From Paenibacillus sp. OVF10 (lineage in GTDB: Bacteria; Bacillota; Bacilli; Paenibacillales; Paenibacillaceae): a stretch of 64,000 nt of DNA. A program made the position numbers and the translations under genes. The notes beneath the pieces are model-generated. The model ran no database searches. It saw only the letters and a list, made by a program, of their open reading frames with translations, and was not told the DNA's origin. Within the stretch, counting starts at the first letter, position 1, and every line of letters starts with the position of its first letter. This document shows positions 27,288 through 38,610 of the stretch, in pieces. The stretch spans positions 2,914,001 through 2,978,000 of the forward strand of contig CP094668.1 in the NCBI GenBank assembly GCA_022836915.1, in the 5' to 3' direction.

Positions 27288-27514
27288 TTCAACTCCATTT
27301 CAAGCTGGAGAAGGGAGATCCTTCTCTCTGCTGTATAGTAACGGTGCGGCCTTGCCGCTTTCCGTGAAAAAACTTACAATGAGAAATGCGGTGAACGTAT
27401 GCACTCCTCTTTCGAGGTGATGCATCAGTCAACCGCCTGTGTTGATAACAAACATTTATTATAGAACATTGGCATCCATATGGAAAGCAGTCCAAGTGTC
27501 CAAGGAGGATTTTA

Positions 27515-28150
27515 GTGGTGAATCTGACCCCTGATGAATATGTAAATCAATTATTTCAAGAGGATGAGCTTTTGCTAAAAGTGAAAGAGGCCATCCGTTC
27601 GAACGGGATGCCTGAAGTTTCCGTTGCTGCGGCGTATGGACGATTGCTCACGTTTCTAGCGAAGACATCCAAAGCAGAAGCTGCGCTCGAAATCGGCGTG
27701 CTGGGCGGTTACAGTGGGATCTGCATTGCACGAGGTTTGCGTGAGAATGGAACCCTGACTTCGCTGGAACTGAAAGAGGAATATGCGGCAATGGCGCGTG
27801 GTCATCTGGAAGAAGGCGGTTTTGGCGAAAAGGTAGAGTATCGCATTGGCCCAGCAGCAGACAGCCTGGAGCAATTGGAGCAAGAAGGTCGCACATTTGA
27901 TTTCTTCTTTATTGACGCAGATAAGGAGAATTATCCGGTATATCTTGACTATGCCATTAAGCTGGCTCGGCCAGGTGCGGTCATTGTAGGTGATAATTGT
28001 TTCCTGCGTGGTCGTACACTGAATCCGGACAAGCAGGGTCCGGCCGTGCTTGCTGTTCGTCGTTTCAATGAACAGATGGCAAGTGACCCGCGTCTGGTGA
28101 CGACGATGTTGCCGGATTACGATGGGCTGGTACTTGCCTGGGTGAAGTAA
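27515..28150 (+). CDS. SAM-dependent O-methyltransferase
   Basis: 211 residues of the caffeoyl-CoA/catechol O-methyltransferase-like family (methyltransf_3): ALEIGVLGGYSGICIARGL (SAM loop), TSLELKEEYAAMARGHL, FDFFFIDADKENYPVYLDYA (metal-binding Asp) and VIVGDNCFLRG. Related Bacillus YrrM is active on RNA/hydroxyuridine, so tRNA hydroxyuridine is one possible substrate. The start is GTG 27515 with AAGGAGG upstream; a second GTG follows at 27518. Confidence 0.88.
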   Translation: MVNLTPDEYVNQLFQEDELLLKVKEAIRSNGMPEVSVAAAYGRLLTFLAKTSKAEAALEIGVLGGYSGICIARGLRENGTLTSLELKEEYAAMARGHLEEGGFGEKVEYRIGPAADSLEQLEQEGRTFDFFFIDADKENYPVYLDYAIKLARPGAVIVGDNCFLRGRTLNPDKQGPAVLAVRRFNEQMASDPRLVTTMLPDYDGLVLAWVK

Positions 28151-28171
28151 AAGTGGATATTTCCTAAAGAT

Positions 28172-28306
28172 AAAACTCCGATGGAACACGATCTCGCGCT
28201 TTTATGCTTGTGAGGTGGATCGTGATTCTGTACGGAGTTTTCTAAAACACACAAAGAAAGAGATGACAACATTTTGAATGATCAAAAATGTGTCGTCTCT
28301 TTCTTT
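28172..28306. terminator. two tandem hairpins between convergent genes
   Basis: The first hairpin is AAAACTCCG (28172-28180) with CGGAGTTTT (28233-28241), with inner GAACACGATC/GATCGTGATTC pairing. The second is AAAGAGA-GAC-ACATTTT (from 28257) with AAAATGT-TC-TCTCTTT (to about 28302), within outer AAAG/CTTT pairing. Both have flanking A/T runs. They separate the O-methyltransferase (+) from asparaginase (-). Confidence 0.8.
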
Positions 28307-28337
28307 GTATTTACAGATATCGTTGTAGTCGTTCTAT

Positions 28338-29549
28338 TTATACTTCAGGTGTTCCGTACGTTTCAAACCATTTTTTGATGGTGTCAAAATCATCACTGAA
28401 GGACAAGCCCAGCATCAATAATACACGAGCTTGTTGTGGACTCAGGTTGTCGCCTGCAATGATACCTTTGCCACCGCCGTACACACTTCCTGAACCCGTC
28501 CGAGTGGTGGTCACAAAGATAACACCTTCTTCAATGGCTTTGGTACGAGCTTGTCCCATAGCTCTGGAGATACCGCCAGCTCCGGTACCGGAAGTCACGA
28601 TTCCTTTGGCACCACTGCTCACGAATCCTTCAATGGCTCCACCGCCAGCTTCTTGATATGAGATCGCAATTTCTACTTTGGCCAGATCTGCCTTTGTGAT
28701 TTTACTTAGATCAAATACGGGCTTCGCTGTGCCTTCAGGTTTCAAGGCACGTGCAGGAGCGCGGTAGATTCGAATGTTTTCTTCATCAATATATCCTACA
28801 GCGCCGAGCATCGGCGTTTCAAACGTATCTGTTCGATAATCATTTGTCTTGGTTACACCGCGAGCAAGCTGGATTGTATCATTCAACATGAGCACTGTGC
28901 CAAATGAAGTGGTACGACCACTACCTGCAAGTTTGATTGCGTTGTACAGATTGGCTTGAGCGTCAGAACCGATGACAGTCCATGGACGCATGGAGCCTGT
29001 GATCACGACAGGTTTGTCACTCTGAACCGTCATATCGAGGAAATAAGCGATTTCTTCCATTGTATCTGTACCCGTGGTAACGACAACACTGTCATACATT
29101 GCCAGAGCTTTGTCTACCGTCTGCGACAAGTCATAGAGGTCGGTCATGCTATAGGAACCTGAACCTGAGTTTCCGAATTGGAGTGTGCTAACATCAGCAA
29201 TCTTCTGTTTATCCGGTAAGGCGTCTACCATCTCTCCAATGGGAAGCGTACCTGCCTTGTAATTCTGGAAGCTGGTGGCATCCTCGGATTGACCGGCAAT
29301 CGTTCCGCCAGTTCCGATCACCAATACATTAGGGAGTGCAGATTGCTTGGAAGAGTCTGGTATTGCAGGGATGGAAGTATTGCGAGCCGGAGTAGTGGTT
29401 GCTGTCTGAACAGCACCTGTTGTGCCTTTCACCTCTACCGTAGCTGCGTGCGCAGCGTAGGTTCCAATGGGGGACAACGAGATGGTCAATGCTGTTAAAG
29501 CTGCGGTACTCCATACGGCCCAGGGACGAAGCTTGGATGTTTTACTCAT
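28338..29549 (-). CDS. secreted type II L-asparaginase
   Basis: Hydrolyses Asn to Asp and ammonia outside the cell. Residues 1-37 are a signal peptide (SKTSKLRPWAVWSTAALTAL, ending AAHA-AT). A 35-residue Thr/Ala-rich linker follows, then the asparaginase domain with both catalytic Thr: VIGTGGTIAGQSE and VVTTGTDTMEEIAYFL, plus the ITGSMRP segment. The start is ATG 29549 with AAGGAGAG eight bases upstream; the open frame from 29558 is less good. 403 residues, slightly longer than Bacillus AnsZ because of the linker. Confidence 0.92.
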   Translation of the reverse strand: MSKTSKLRPWAVWSTAALTALTISLSPIGTYAAHAATVEVKGTTGAVQTATTTPARNTSIPAIPDSSKQSALPNVLVIGTGGTIAGQSEDATSFQNYKAGTLPIGEMVDALPDKQKIADVSTLQFGNSGSGSYSMTDLYDLSQTVDKALAMYDSVVVTTGTDTMEEIAYFLDMTVQSDKPVVITGSMRPWTVIGSDAQANLYNAIKLAGSGRTTSFGTVLMLNDTIQLARGVTKTNDYRTDTFETPMLGAVGYIDEENIRIYRAPARALKPEGTAKPVFDLSKITKADLAKVEIAISYQEAGGGAIEGFVSSGAKGIVTSGTGAGGISRAMGQARTKAIEEGVIFVTTTRTGSGSVYGGGKGIIAGDNLSPQQARVLLMLGLSFSDDFDTIKKWFETYGTPEV

Positions 29550-30035
29550 GAATAGCACTCTCCTTCAAGTAAGTGTGATGTTAAGTTTTTTAAGAAGAAT
29601 ATGTATACCATTTCAAATTGATTGTATTTCATGTCAAGTAATATGACAAACATAGATAATGGTAGAGTAATCGGTTACATTCGTAGATAGTGAGAGTAAA
29701 ATGATTATTTATGAGGAATTACGAAAGAATATTCAGTCTGATAGAGATATATAAGAGTTGATTTTAGTTGTTTTGAAGAGAAATACGCCTTCATTGTGTT
29801 AGTTAATATTACATAATGAGTCTTTTGTCCTGATAAAACGATGTATTTTAATAAAAGAATGTCGAATTGGGACTCATATCAGAAGTAGGTAACAGAATGA
29901 GAGGATGATAGTAACGCATATTAGGTAATGGGGCTCAATTACGGTCTAAAGAGTGGTTTCGTTATAGAGTTATGTTTATAATAGGGGTGATCAACATATG
30001 TAAATAAATATATAATACTGATTGGAGGAGAAACG
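29550..30035. other. 486-bp AT-rich region without a gene
   Basis: Divergent intergenic space between asparaginase (-) and P450 (+). No ORF, RNA signature or terminator was found; presumably it holds both promoters. Several A/T tracts but no clear -35/-10 pair stands out. Confidence 0.5.
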
Positions 30036-31237
30036 ATGAAACAGGCACCGAGAAAGTATGCAAATTACATTCCGATTCGGGAACTGGAGACTTTGGAAGA
30101 GAGGTTATCTCCCTTCAAGGTGTATGCAGAACTTCGTGATAACACTCCAGTCCGATATGATGAGCATCGAGAATGTTGGGATGTTTTCGGGTATGAAGAT
30201 GTGAAGTACGTTCTGAAAAATCCCAAACTGTTCTCTTCTGCACGTGATCGTGCCAATACGAGCATGTTGACGACAGACCCTCCCAAACACAAACAGCTGC
30301 GTGATCTGGTGAACCAGGCGTTTACACCCAAGGCAATTGAAGCATTGGCTCCCCGTATTCAGGAAATCACAGATGAGTTAATTGCTCCACACCTGTCAGA
30401 AGGGCATATGGAACTTATTGATGACCTTGCAACACCATTGCCCGTCATTGTCATTGCGGAATTGATCGGAGTCCCTGCGGCGGATCGTCAAAAGTTCAAG
30501 GACTGGTCTGATGTATTGGTGAAAGGCGCACGTGATGATAGTGAGCAGGCTTTCCAGGAGTTATTGGAGGAGAAAAAAGAAATATGCAGGAGTTGCATAT
30601 CTATTTCACTGGCATTATGGAAGAACGTCGGTTGCAGCCAAAGGATGATCTGATCTCATTACTGCTTGCTGCGGAGATTGATGGTCAGAAATTGACTTCA
30701 GATGAAGTGGTAGGCTTCTGTATTCTCTTACTCGCTGCCGGTAATGAAACAACAACCAACCTGATTACCAATGCGGTTCGTATTCTGTCTGAACAACCTG
30801 AACTACAACAGGAGTTGCGCGAACATCCTGAACGGATTACTTCTGCGATTGAAGAGACGCTGAGATATTATCCGCCAATTGTCGCGATTGGGCGGGTTGC
30901 CAAGGAAACTGTAGAGTTGAATGGTCAGATGATTCAAGCCGGGGAGCAGGTGATTTCCTGGGTTGGAGCAGCCAATCGGGACAGTGCCCAATTTGAAAAC
31001 CCGGAAGATTTCATCTCTGATCGCAAGCCGAACAGGCATATGGGCTTTGGTTTTGGCATTCATTTTTGTCTGGGTGCACCACTCGCTCGATTGGAGGCAA
31101 GGGTAGTTCTTCATACATTGCTTCAGCACATGGGAAACATTCAACTTGTTCCGGGAACGGCTCTGCAACCGATACAAAGTGCTTTTGTATTTGGTGTGAA
31201 ACATTATCCGATACAATTCAATCTAATAAATAAATGA
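30036..31237 (+). CDS. cytochrome P450 (one frameshift)
   Basis: Soluble bacterial P450 of about 400 residues after correction. Oxygen-binding I-helix LLAAGNETTTNL, K-helix ETLRYYPP, and the heme loop FGFGIHFCLGAPLARLEA with the axial Cys. The early part has TTDPPKHKQLRDLVNQAF. The frame breaks in the A6 run at 30573-30578; one more A gives EEKKRNMQELHIYF. Substrate and CYP family are unknown (CYP107/CYP109-like by appearance). No ferredoxin or reductase is adjacent. GGAGGAG precedes the ATG, and a terminator follows. Confidence 0.9.
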
Positions 31238-31256
31238 TGAATGGCGAATGAATGAC

Positions 31257-31300
31257 AAAAGCCGCTCTCAGGCCAATTAGGCGCTGGAAGCGGCTTTTTC
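31257..31300 (+). terminator. terminator between P450 and the MFS gene
   Basis: AAAGCCGCT and AGCGGCTTT close a hairpin with a T5 tail; it also serves the minus strand. Confidence 0.75.
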
Positions 31301-31344
31301 AAATGAAAAAGTTAAGATGTACTAATTAAGAAATGGATAGGGAA

Positions 31345-32555
31345 TCAGGATTCCCGAATAGAAGCAGGTTTGTTATACAATTTGAATCGGACCCAAACCA
31401 TATTAAGCAGCAGCAGTCCGCCAGATACGATAAACAGACCTTCGATTCCGATGAATCCTGCCATAAATCCTCCAATGATCGCTCCAAGCATGTTGCCCAG
31501 CGCCAGAGTACTCGTATTAAAACTGAATGCACGGCTGATCATGCTATCGGATGTATAGGAACGGATCAGGGCATTAACGCTCGGAAGCAGTCCACCCATG
31601 AACACACCCATCATGAAACGAACAAGAATGAGTTGCCATACGGTCTGAACAAATGCCTGCGGAATTAGCATGAGTCCTGTACCTATGAGGGAGAACGTCA
31701 GCACCTTGTGAGGACCAATCCGGTCACTCAGCTTCCCGAGAATCGGAGACATCGCCATATTGGATAGTCCCGTAACTGCACCGACAAGTCCTGCCCAGAA
31801 GGCCACATTTACATCCGAACCATGCAATTTTTGCACATACAACGGCAAGAGTGACATGGGGCTAATCATCGCAAACTGCAACAGAAACGTCACAGCAAAC
31901 AGTGCGGGAAGTTGAGGTGACTTATTCAATTCCTTCAGACCGGACAATACGGATTGTGCCGGCAGTTTGGCTGCTTCTTGACGGTCGAACTTCTCCTCAC
32001 CAGGAACATGGCGAGCATGGAAGCGACAAAGATCAGTCCACCTGTAATATAGAAAATGGGGCGGAAGCCTACCGCATCCGCTAACAAACCACCAATGAGT
32101 GGACCCAGGATTGTGCCGGCAACCTGCCCGGACTGACTGATTCCCATGGCAAAACCCATGCGGTCTTTCGGTGTGGTACCCGATATCAGCGCAACAGCTG
32201 CAGGATTGAAACCGGAGATGGTACCGTTAAGCAAACGCAATAAGAGAAGCTGCCAAGGATTCTGTGCCAGACCCATAAGGGCAATTACGATGGCCATCCC
32301 GAATCCCGAACGCAGCAGCATTACTTTTCGGCCATACTTGTCCGATAACTTGCCCCAGAGCGGTTGGAACAAAAATGAGGTGAGGAAATTGGCTGCAAAA
32401 ATAAATCCCGCCCATATGCCAATTTCATGTTCGCCAACAACGCCCAGATCTCTTGCGAGATAAAGAGACAAAAATGGGGTAATCATGGTCATGCCCGAAT
32501 TGACCAAAAATTGTCCGAACCAAAGCACAATGAGGTTTACTTTCCACGTTTTCAA
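31345..32555 (-). CDS. MFS drug-efflux type transporter (one frameshift)
   Basis: 12-helix major facilitator of 403 residues after correction. Motif A variants occur in both halves (GKLSDKYGRKVMLL and GKLSDRIGPHKVL). Motif C-like glycine segments are present (SQSGQVAGTILGPLIGG), typical of the DHA1 proton antiporters such as MdtG/YttB. Restoring one base at 31995-31996 joins FLVREKFDRQEAA and the C-terminal half. The start is TTG 32555 behind AAAGGAAG; an earlier TTG at 32597 lacks a site. Substrates are unknown. Confidence 0.85.
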
Positions 32556-32759
32556 AGTGCTTTCACTTCCTTTCAAAGATATTTCTGTAATTCTCAAAAA
32601 AACACCATTCTTTCATTATAACATAATTGGCATATGAGGGATGGGTGTAAGGAATGTCATAGTATTGTCACGTAGAACGCATCTGCATGTGGTTGTTACG
32701 GCTGTTTAAAAAGGGCATAATGGTAATTATGAGTCCAAAAACTATTGGAGGCTTCTTAC

Positions 32760-33824
32760 ATGAGCTATAATGATCGACTGATTCGGGCAAGTTTCAAACA
32801 ACAGGTAGACCGTGTCCCGGTGTGGTACATGCGTCAAGCTGGACGTTACGATCCTGAATATCGCAAAATTAAAGAAAAGTACTCCTTGTTAGAAATCTGC
32901 AAACAACCCGAGCTGGCGGCTGAAGTTACACTCATGCCGGTACGCAAACTTGGTGTAGATGCGGCTATTTTGTATTCCGATATTATGAATCCGGTTGCCT
33001 CATTGGGCATTGATTTTGACATTGTAAAAAATATTGGTCCAGTTATCGATAATCCTATTCGGTCTGCTGCAGATGTGGATCGGCTCCGTCCCATCGACGT
33101 AGAAGGAGATCTGTCACATATTCTGGAAACCATTCGAATTCTGGATAAGGAGCTTGATGTGCCTCTTATTACGTTTGCGGGCGCACCATTCACGATTGCG
33201 AGTTATCTGATTGAAGGCCGACCTTCGAAAGGTTATATCCGCACCAAAACGATGATGTACAGCGAGCCTGAGGTGTGGCATAAGCTGATGCAGAAGCTTG
33301 GTGATATGGTTATTACATATGTCCGTGCGCATATTGCGAATGGCGGTAAGGCATTCCAGTTGTTTGACAGCTGGGTTGGAGCACTTTCTCCCAAAGACTT
33401 CAGAACATATGTGTTGCCTACGATTACCCGTATCTTTACCGAATTATCGGATTTGAATGTACCGAAGATTTATTTCCCTGGTGTTGCATCGGGTGAGTTG
33501 TTGCCAGCACTGCATAATCTGCAAGCCGATGTAATTGGATTGGACTGGAGAGTATCCATTTCAGAAGGGCGTCAACGTCTTGGTGGCAAGTTTGCAGTAC
33601 AGGGTAACCTTGACCCATATGTGCTGACTGCCCCGATGGAACTGATTAAAGAGCAAGCCAAAGTGATTATTGACGAAGGAATCAAGGAGCCGGGTTATAT
33701 TTTCAACCTGGGACACGGATTGTTTCCTGAAGCATCGCTAGAGAAGCTCAGAGAACTAACGGCGTATATTCATGAATATTCTGCCGAAGCAATGAAGACT
33801 GGGGTGACGGTAACTAATGACTAA
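32760..33824 (+). CDS. hemE: uroporphyrinogen III decarboxylase
   Basis: Decarboxylates uroporphyrinogen III to coproporphyrinogen III. 354 residues with the signature [13 protein letters not shown] near the N-terminus, the catalytic Asp in ILYSDIMNP, the second signature [15 protein letters not shown] and [11 protein letters not shown] 32760 has TTGGAGG eight bases upstream. It overlaps hemH by 8 bp, so it is the first gene of a hemEHY operon as in Bacillus. Confidence 0.97.
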   Translation: MSYNDRLIRASFKQQVDRVPVWYMRQAGRYDPEYRKIKEKYSLLEICKQPELAAEVTLMPVRKLGVDAAILYSDIMNPVASLGIDFDIVKNIGPVIDNPIRSAADVDRLRPIDVEGDLSHILETIRILDKELDVPLITFAGAPFTIASYLIEGRPSKGYIRTKTMMYSEPEVWHKLMQKLGDMVITYVRAHIANGGKAFQLFDSWVGALSPKDFRTYVLPTITRIFTELSDLNVPKIYFPGVASGELLPALHNLQADVIGLDWRVSISEGRQRLGGKFAVQGNLDPYVLTAPMELIKEQAKVIIDEGIKEPGYIFNLGHGLFPEASLEKLRELTAYIHEYSAEAMKTGVTVTND

Positions 33825-34766
33825 TACTGTAGGTGTACTGGTGATGTCGTATGGCACACCCGAAAATATGGAGAGTGTTGAAGCGTATTACACACATATC
33901 CGCAGAGGACGTCCGCCTGAACCGGAGCAATTGAAAGAACTGACGGATCGTTATGAAGCCATTGTTGGCGGTGTTTTCCCCTTCGGGAGAACACAGACAA
34001 TCAGGTCAAGGCCCTTCAAGAGACATTAAACCGCGATGAGCGTGGCACTGATGTGGAATTCCGTTGTTATCAAGGACTGAAGCATGCCTATCCGTTTATT
34101 GAGGATGGCGTGGAGCAGATGGCGAAGGATGGAATTCAGACAGCAATTGGTATTGTACTGGCTCCTCATTTTTCAACGATGAGTGTAGGCAGTTATATCA
34201 AACGTGCGCGTGAAAAAGCAGAAGAGCTGGGCGTTCATATGTCCTTTATTGAGAGTTATCATCTGCATCCGAAGTTAATTCAGGCGTTGTCCACACGTGT
34301 CAGTGCCAAGTTGGATGCGTTCGAAGAAGCTGGAGCAAAACGCGGAGATGTGAAGGTATTGTTCAGTGCGCACAGCCTGCCGGCACGTATTGTGGAGATG
34401 GGTGATCCATACCCGCAACAATTGCTGGAGACCTCGGAAGTGATTGCCTCACGTGTAGGAATAACCAATTGGCAATTTACGTGGCAGAGTGCCGGACGAA
34501 CAGCTGAGCCTTGGCTTGGACCGGATATTCTGGATACGTTACAGGAGCTTTCGCGTGAACAGGTAGAGGATGTGCTTGTGGCACCAATCGGGTTTGTCTC
34601 GGATCATCTCGAAGTGCTCTATGATCTCGATATTGAGGCCAAATCGATTGCCAAAGAGATCGACATGCGCCTGATGCGTATTGATTCTCTCAATAGCGAT
34701 CCTCTATACATGGAGACGTTAAGCGACGTTATTATAAGCCAATGGCAGCAAGGGTCGGATGAGTAA
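33817..34766 (+). CDS. hemH: coproporphyrin/protoporphyrin ferrochelatase (one frameshift)
   Basis: Inserts Fe2+ into the porphyrin; in Gram-positive bacteria the substrate is usually coproporphyrin III (CpfC). It shows [12 protein letters not shown], a metal-site His in [14 protein letters not shown], the family signature [36 protein letters not shown], and the catalytic Glu/His in [16 protein letters not shown]. The frame breaks at the C4 run at 33978-33981; five C give [15 protein letters not shown] and 316 residues. It overlaps hemE by 8 bp and touches hemY at TAATG. Confidence 0.95.
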
Positions 34767-36190
34767 TGGGTGATAAGAAACGCCGTGTTGTTGTTGTTGG
34801 TGGTGGCCTTACCGGGCTCAGCGCGGCATTTTATATCCGCAAGCATTACCGGGAAGCAGGAGTTGAACCCGTGATTACTTTGGTCGAGAAAAGCTCGTCC
34901 ATGGGAGGCATGATTGAGACACTGCACCGGGATGGATTTGTGATTGAAAAAGGGCCCGATTCTTTCCTGGCTCGCAAAACAGCAATGATTGACCTTGCTA
35001 AAGAATTGGAGATTGATCATGAGCTGGTCAGTCAGAATCCGGAGTCGAAGAAAACGTATATCATGCAGCGTGGCAAACTTCATCCTATGCCAGCAGGACT
35101 TGTTCTTGGTATTCCTACAGAACTAAGACCATTCTTGAGAAGTGGTCTGGTCTCTCCGGCAGGCAAACTGCGGGCGTTGATGGATTTTGTCATCCCGCCG
35201 CGTCGTACAACAGAGGATGAATCGCTCGGTTATATGATTGAACGCCGTCTTGGAGCAGAAGTGCTGGAGAACTTGACGGAACCACTGCTCGCAGGAATTT
35301 ATGCAGGTGATATGCGGCGATTGAGCCTCCAGGCTACCTTCCCGCAGTTCGGAGAAGTAGAGCGCGATTACGGCAGCTTGATCCGGGGTATGATGACGGG
35401 TCGCAAACCGGCTGAGACACATACCGGAACAAAACGGAGCGCTTTTTTGAACTTTCGCCAGGGACTTCAGAGCCTTGTTCATGCACTCGTCCATGAGTTG
35501 CAGGATGTGGATCAACGTCTGAACACTGCGGTGAAGTCGCTGCAACGCCTTGATGGAGCGCAGACCAGATACAGTGTTGAACTTGGTAATGGCGAAATGC
35601 TTGAAGCCGATGATGTAGTGATTACTGTGCCGACCTATGTCGCGTCGGAGCTGTTGAAGCCTCACGTGGACACAGCGGCACTGGATGCGATTAACTATGT
35701 GTCTGTAGCCAATGTCGTGCTCGCTTTTGAGAAAAAAGAGGTGGAGCATGTATTCGACGGGTCGGGTTTCCTCGTTCCGCGGAAAGAGGGGCGGAATATT
35801 ACGGCTTGCACGTGGACATCGACGAAATGGCTGCATACCAGCCCGGATGATAAAGTACTGCTCCGCTGTTATGTTGGTCGCTCCGGTGACGAACAGAATG
35901 TGGAGCTTCCGGATGAAGCGCTGACGAATCTGGTTCTCAAGGATCTGAGAGAGACGATGGGTATTGAAGCAGTGCCGATCTTCTCCGAGATTACAAGGCT
36001 TCGTAAGTCCATGCCACAGTATCCGGTGGGACACCTCCAACATATTGCCGCCCTCCGTGAGGAGCTTGGCAGCAAATTACCGGGTGTGTACATTGCGGGT
36101 GCAGGTTATGAGGGTGTAGGTTTGCCTGATTGCATCAGACAAGCGAAGGAAATGTCTGTCCAGGCTACACAAGAGCTTGCAGCAGATTAA
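34766..36190 (+). CDS. hemY: coproporphyrinogen III / protoporphyrinogen oxidase
   Basis: FAD-dependent oxidase (HemY/CgoX) of 474 residues. N-terminal dinucleotide motif VVVVGGGLTGLSAAFY, SSSMGGMIET, IEKGPDSFLAR, TEPLLAGIYAGD, and the C-terminal FAD motif GVYIAGAGYEGVGLPDCI. Its start overlaps the hemH stop. In Firmicutes it oxidises coproporphyrinogen III to coproporphyrin III ahead of HemH. A terminator follows. Confidence 0.96.
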   Translation: MGDKKRRVVVVGGGLTGLSAAFYIRKHYREAGVEPVITLVEKSSSMGGMIETLHRDGFVIEKGPDSFLARKTAMIDLAKELEIDHELVSQNPESKKTYIMQRGKLHPMPAGLVLGIPTELRPFLRSGLVSPAGKLRALMDFVIPPRRTTEDESLGYMIERRLGAEVLENLTEPLLAGIYAGDMRRLSLQATFPQFGEVERDYGSLIRGMMTGRKPAETHTGTKRSAFLNFRQGLQSLVHALVHELQDVDQRLNTAVKSLQRLDGAQTRYSVELGNGEMLEADDVVITVPTYVASELLKPHVDTAALDAINYVSVANVVLAFEKKEVEHVFDGSGFLVPRKEGRNITACTWTSTKWLHTSPDDKVLLRCYVGRSGDEQNVELPDEALTNLVLKDLRETMGIEAVPIFSEITRLRKSMPQYPVGHLQHIAALREELGSKLPGVYIAGAGYEGVGLPDCIRQAKEMSVQATQELAAD

Positions 36191-36202
36191 GTACAGCAAG
36201 AG

Positions 36203-36247
36203 AGCTGTCTCAAACGTAGAATTATCTACTGGAGAGATGGCTTTTTT
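36203..36247 (+). terminator. intrinsic terminator of hemEHY
   Basis: Imperfect hairpin AGCTGTCTC / GAGAGATGGCT followed by TTTTTT. Confidence 0.6.
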
Positions 36248-36374
36248 ATATGAAGATCTGGAAGCTAACCGAGTTAATACCCTTTCAATCGATACAGTTC
36301 CAAGGAATGATGGAAATCCAGAATATGCCTGATATAATGGTATGTATGGCTGTGAAGAAGAAGAGGAGTTGCTT

Positions 36375-37786
36375 ATGTATCCCCCAAGATCAGAGCGAAG
36401 TGTAAAGAAGAAAAAGGCAAACGCACGCGCAATACAATTATCTGGACAGTTAATATTGTATTGATCATGGCAATTGGTCTGGTGGGCATTTTTTATGTTA
36501 TTAATACACGTCAGCAACAGGCGGACCAGCCAGTGAAACAAGAAATCGTCGATCAGGATCAGCCTTCCATTGGAGATGATGCCAAAGGCGGGGATCAAGT
36601 AAGTTCTCCAGACTCGGAATCTGATGAGACTTCGGAAGAAGAACCCGAAGCTACGGATGAAGAGACAACAGCGGATGCAGATAAGACATCTGGAGCAGCG
36701 ACACCTGACACTTCAGGCAATACCAATAGTGGGAAAGCAGAATCCGGAACGAAAAAACCTGCGGCAGATTCTACACCGTCCGGCACCAAGGGAAATGCAG
36801 GTGTGGATCAGGAATCAGGGACATCGAAACCTTCCAATTCAGCGAAGGATGTCACGATTAACTTTGTGGGTGATATTCAATTCTCGGGCAAAGTTGCTGA
36901 GCTGTTGGATAAGAACGGTTATGATTATCCCTTTGCCAAACTCGGCAGATTATTCAAGGATGATGATCTTACCATCGGCAACTTGGAGACACCGATAACC
37001 CTGGGTGGTACTGGTGCAGTCGACAAAACCTATGTATACAAATCTTCGCCCAAAGCATTGGCGGCAATGGCCTCTGCGGGTTTTGATGCTGTCAATTTGG
37101 CTAACAATCATATTTTGGATCAGGGCGTAGAGGGTTTGGTGGATACGTTAACTTATCTCAAGGAATATGGCATAGCTCACACCGGGGCAGGTATGAACAG
37201 GGATGAGGCCTATGCACCAGCATATCTGGAACGCAAAGGCATGAAGATTGCATTGCTTGGGTTCTCACGAGTTGTACCGGAAACGAGTTGGAAGGCGGAA
37301 GGTAATCGGGCAGGCGTGGCTGAAGCTTATGATTCCACAGGGGCAGTCACAGCGATCCAGGAGGCCCGTAAGAAGGCTGATCTGGTGATCGTGGTTGCAC
37401 ATTGGGGAGAGGAACGTGTAAGTACTCCGAATAGTGACCAGACCCGATTGGCTCATGAGTTTGTAGATGCTGGCGCTGATCTGGTCATAGGTGGTCATCC
37501 TCATGTGTTGCAAGGGCTGGAGTACTATAAGGGGAAGTGGATTGCATACAGTACGGGAAATTTCATTTTCTCCAGATCAACAACCGAAGAGACATGGAAA
37601 ACGGCGGTATTTCAGGCTCGTTGTAGTCAAGATGCAGCTTGCAGCATGAAAGTTATCCCTTATGAGGCCGGGCTAGGTCAGGCCATTCCGATGATCGATG
37701 AGGCGAACAAACTGCTGTTGGAACAGATGGCAAAGCTCTCTCCTGGTATTCGATATGATGGGAATGGAGTCGCTTCACCTAATTAA
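36375..37786 (+). CDS. CapA-family (poly-gamma-glutamate type) metallophosphatase, membrane-anchored (one frameshift)
   Basis: 470 residues after correction. A basic N-terminus is followed by one membrane helix (IIWTVNIVLIMAIGLVGIFYVI). An acidic, Thr/Ser-rich linker of about 110 residues comes next, then the PGA_cap domain: INFVGDIQFSG, GNLETPIT, NLANNHILDQG, LGFSRVVPET, VAHWGEE and GGHPHVLQGLEYY. The ATG at 36375 has AAGAGGAG six bases upstream. One G restored at 36416-36417 joins KKKGKRTRNTIIW. There are no capBC genes nearby, so a capsule role is not supported; these proteins are often stand-alone envelope phosphoesterases. Confidence 0.85.
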
Positions 37787-37810
37787 AAACCTTTTTGAGG
37801 AGGGAATCGA

Positions 37811-38563
37811 ATGAACAACCTTTGTGTAGCGCACCGTGGATTTTCTTCTATTGCACCAGAGAATACGATGGCTGCATTCCTGATGGCCATGGAACGGCCT
37901 GAAGTTCAGTGGATGGAGCTGGATGTGCAGTTGTCGCGTGATGGTGTACCGGTGGTCATTCATGATTTTACAGTGGATCGCACGACAAATGGCAAGGGCC
38001 TGGTTCGGGAAACCGATTGGGCAGATCTGCAACGACTGGATGCCGGATCGTGGAAAAATAAGTCTTACAAAGGCGAACGGATTCCGGCGCTAAGTGAATT
38101 GTTAGATCGCTCGTGCGGCAGAGTACGTTTGAACATTGAACTGAAAACGCAGGGAGACATGTACCCGGGTCTGCCTGCGGCTGTTATACATGAAGTGAGA
38201 AAAAGACATATGCAAAATGATGTTGTGATCACCTCATTTGAACCAGCCGCTCTGATCGAAGTGAAGAAACTTGCACCGGAGATCCAGACGGGGCTGATTA
38301 TCGATGCACGACCAGGTGATCTGTTAACCGCCCTGCGGCAGATGAATTGTACATTCCTCTCGATTGGATACACCAATGTGGACAAATCCTTAATGAACGA
38401 GATGCGGAGTGCAGGCATTCGGGTGATGGCTTGGACAGTGGATGACAAGACCATTATGAAGAAACTGGCGGCAGTTGATCCAGAACTCATGTTATGTACG
38501 AACCGTCCTGACGTATGGGAGCTGGCATTTCAGGAGACGAGCAGCCGATTTTTCAGACCCTAA
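37811..38563 (+). CDS. glycerophosphodiester phosphodiesterase
   Basis: Hydrolyses glycerophosphodiesters to glycerol-3-phosphate and an alcohol. 250-residue TIM barrel: CVAHRGFSSIAPENTMAAF, ELDVQLSRDGVPVVIHDFTVDRTTNG (catalytic His pair and metal-binding Glu/Asp) and LNIELKTQG. There is no signal peptide, so it is a cytosolic UgpQ-type enzyme. GAGGAGGG precedes the ATG. It lies 24 bp after the CapA gene, in the same direction. Confidence 0.93.
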   Translation: MNNLCVAHRGFSSIAPENTMAAFLMAMERPEVQWMELDVQLSRDGVPVVIHDFTVDRTTNGKGLVRETDWADLQRLDAGSWKNKSYKGERIPALSELLDRSCGRVRLNIELKTQGDMYPGLPAAVIHEVRKRHMQNDVVITSFEPAALIEVKKLAPEIQTGLIIDARPGDLLTALRQMNCTFLSIGYTNVDKSLMNEMRSAGIRVMAWTVDDKTIMKKLAAVDPELMLCTNRPDVWELAFQETSSRFFRP

Positions 38564-38610
38564 TTTACACCATACACACTAATGAATCCAATAAAGGTGG
38601 TTATATACCC

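Noticed and set aside
35123..36043. 306-codon minus-strand open frame opposite hemY
   Set aside because: Shadow of a strongly conserved gene; composition is atypical (His/Arg-rich) and no start signal is seen.
36375..37786. Poly-gamma-glutamate capsule locus
   Set aside because: Only a CapA-family protein is present; capB, capC and related genes are absent.
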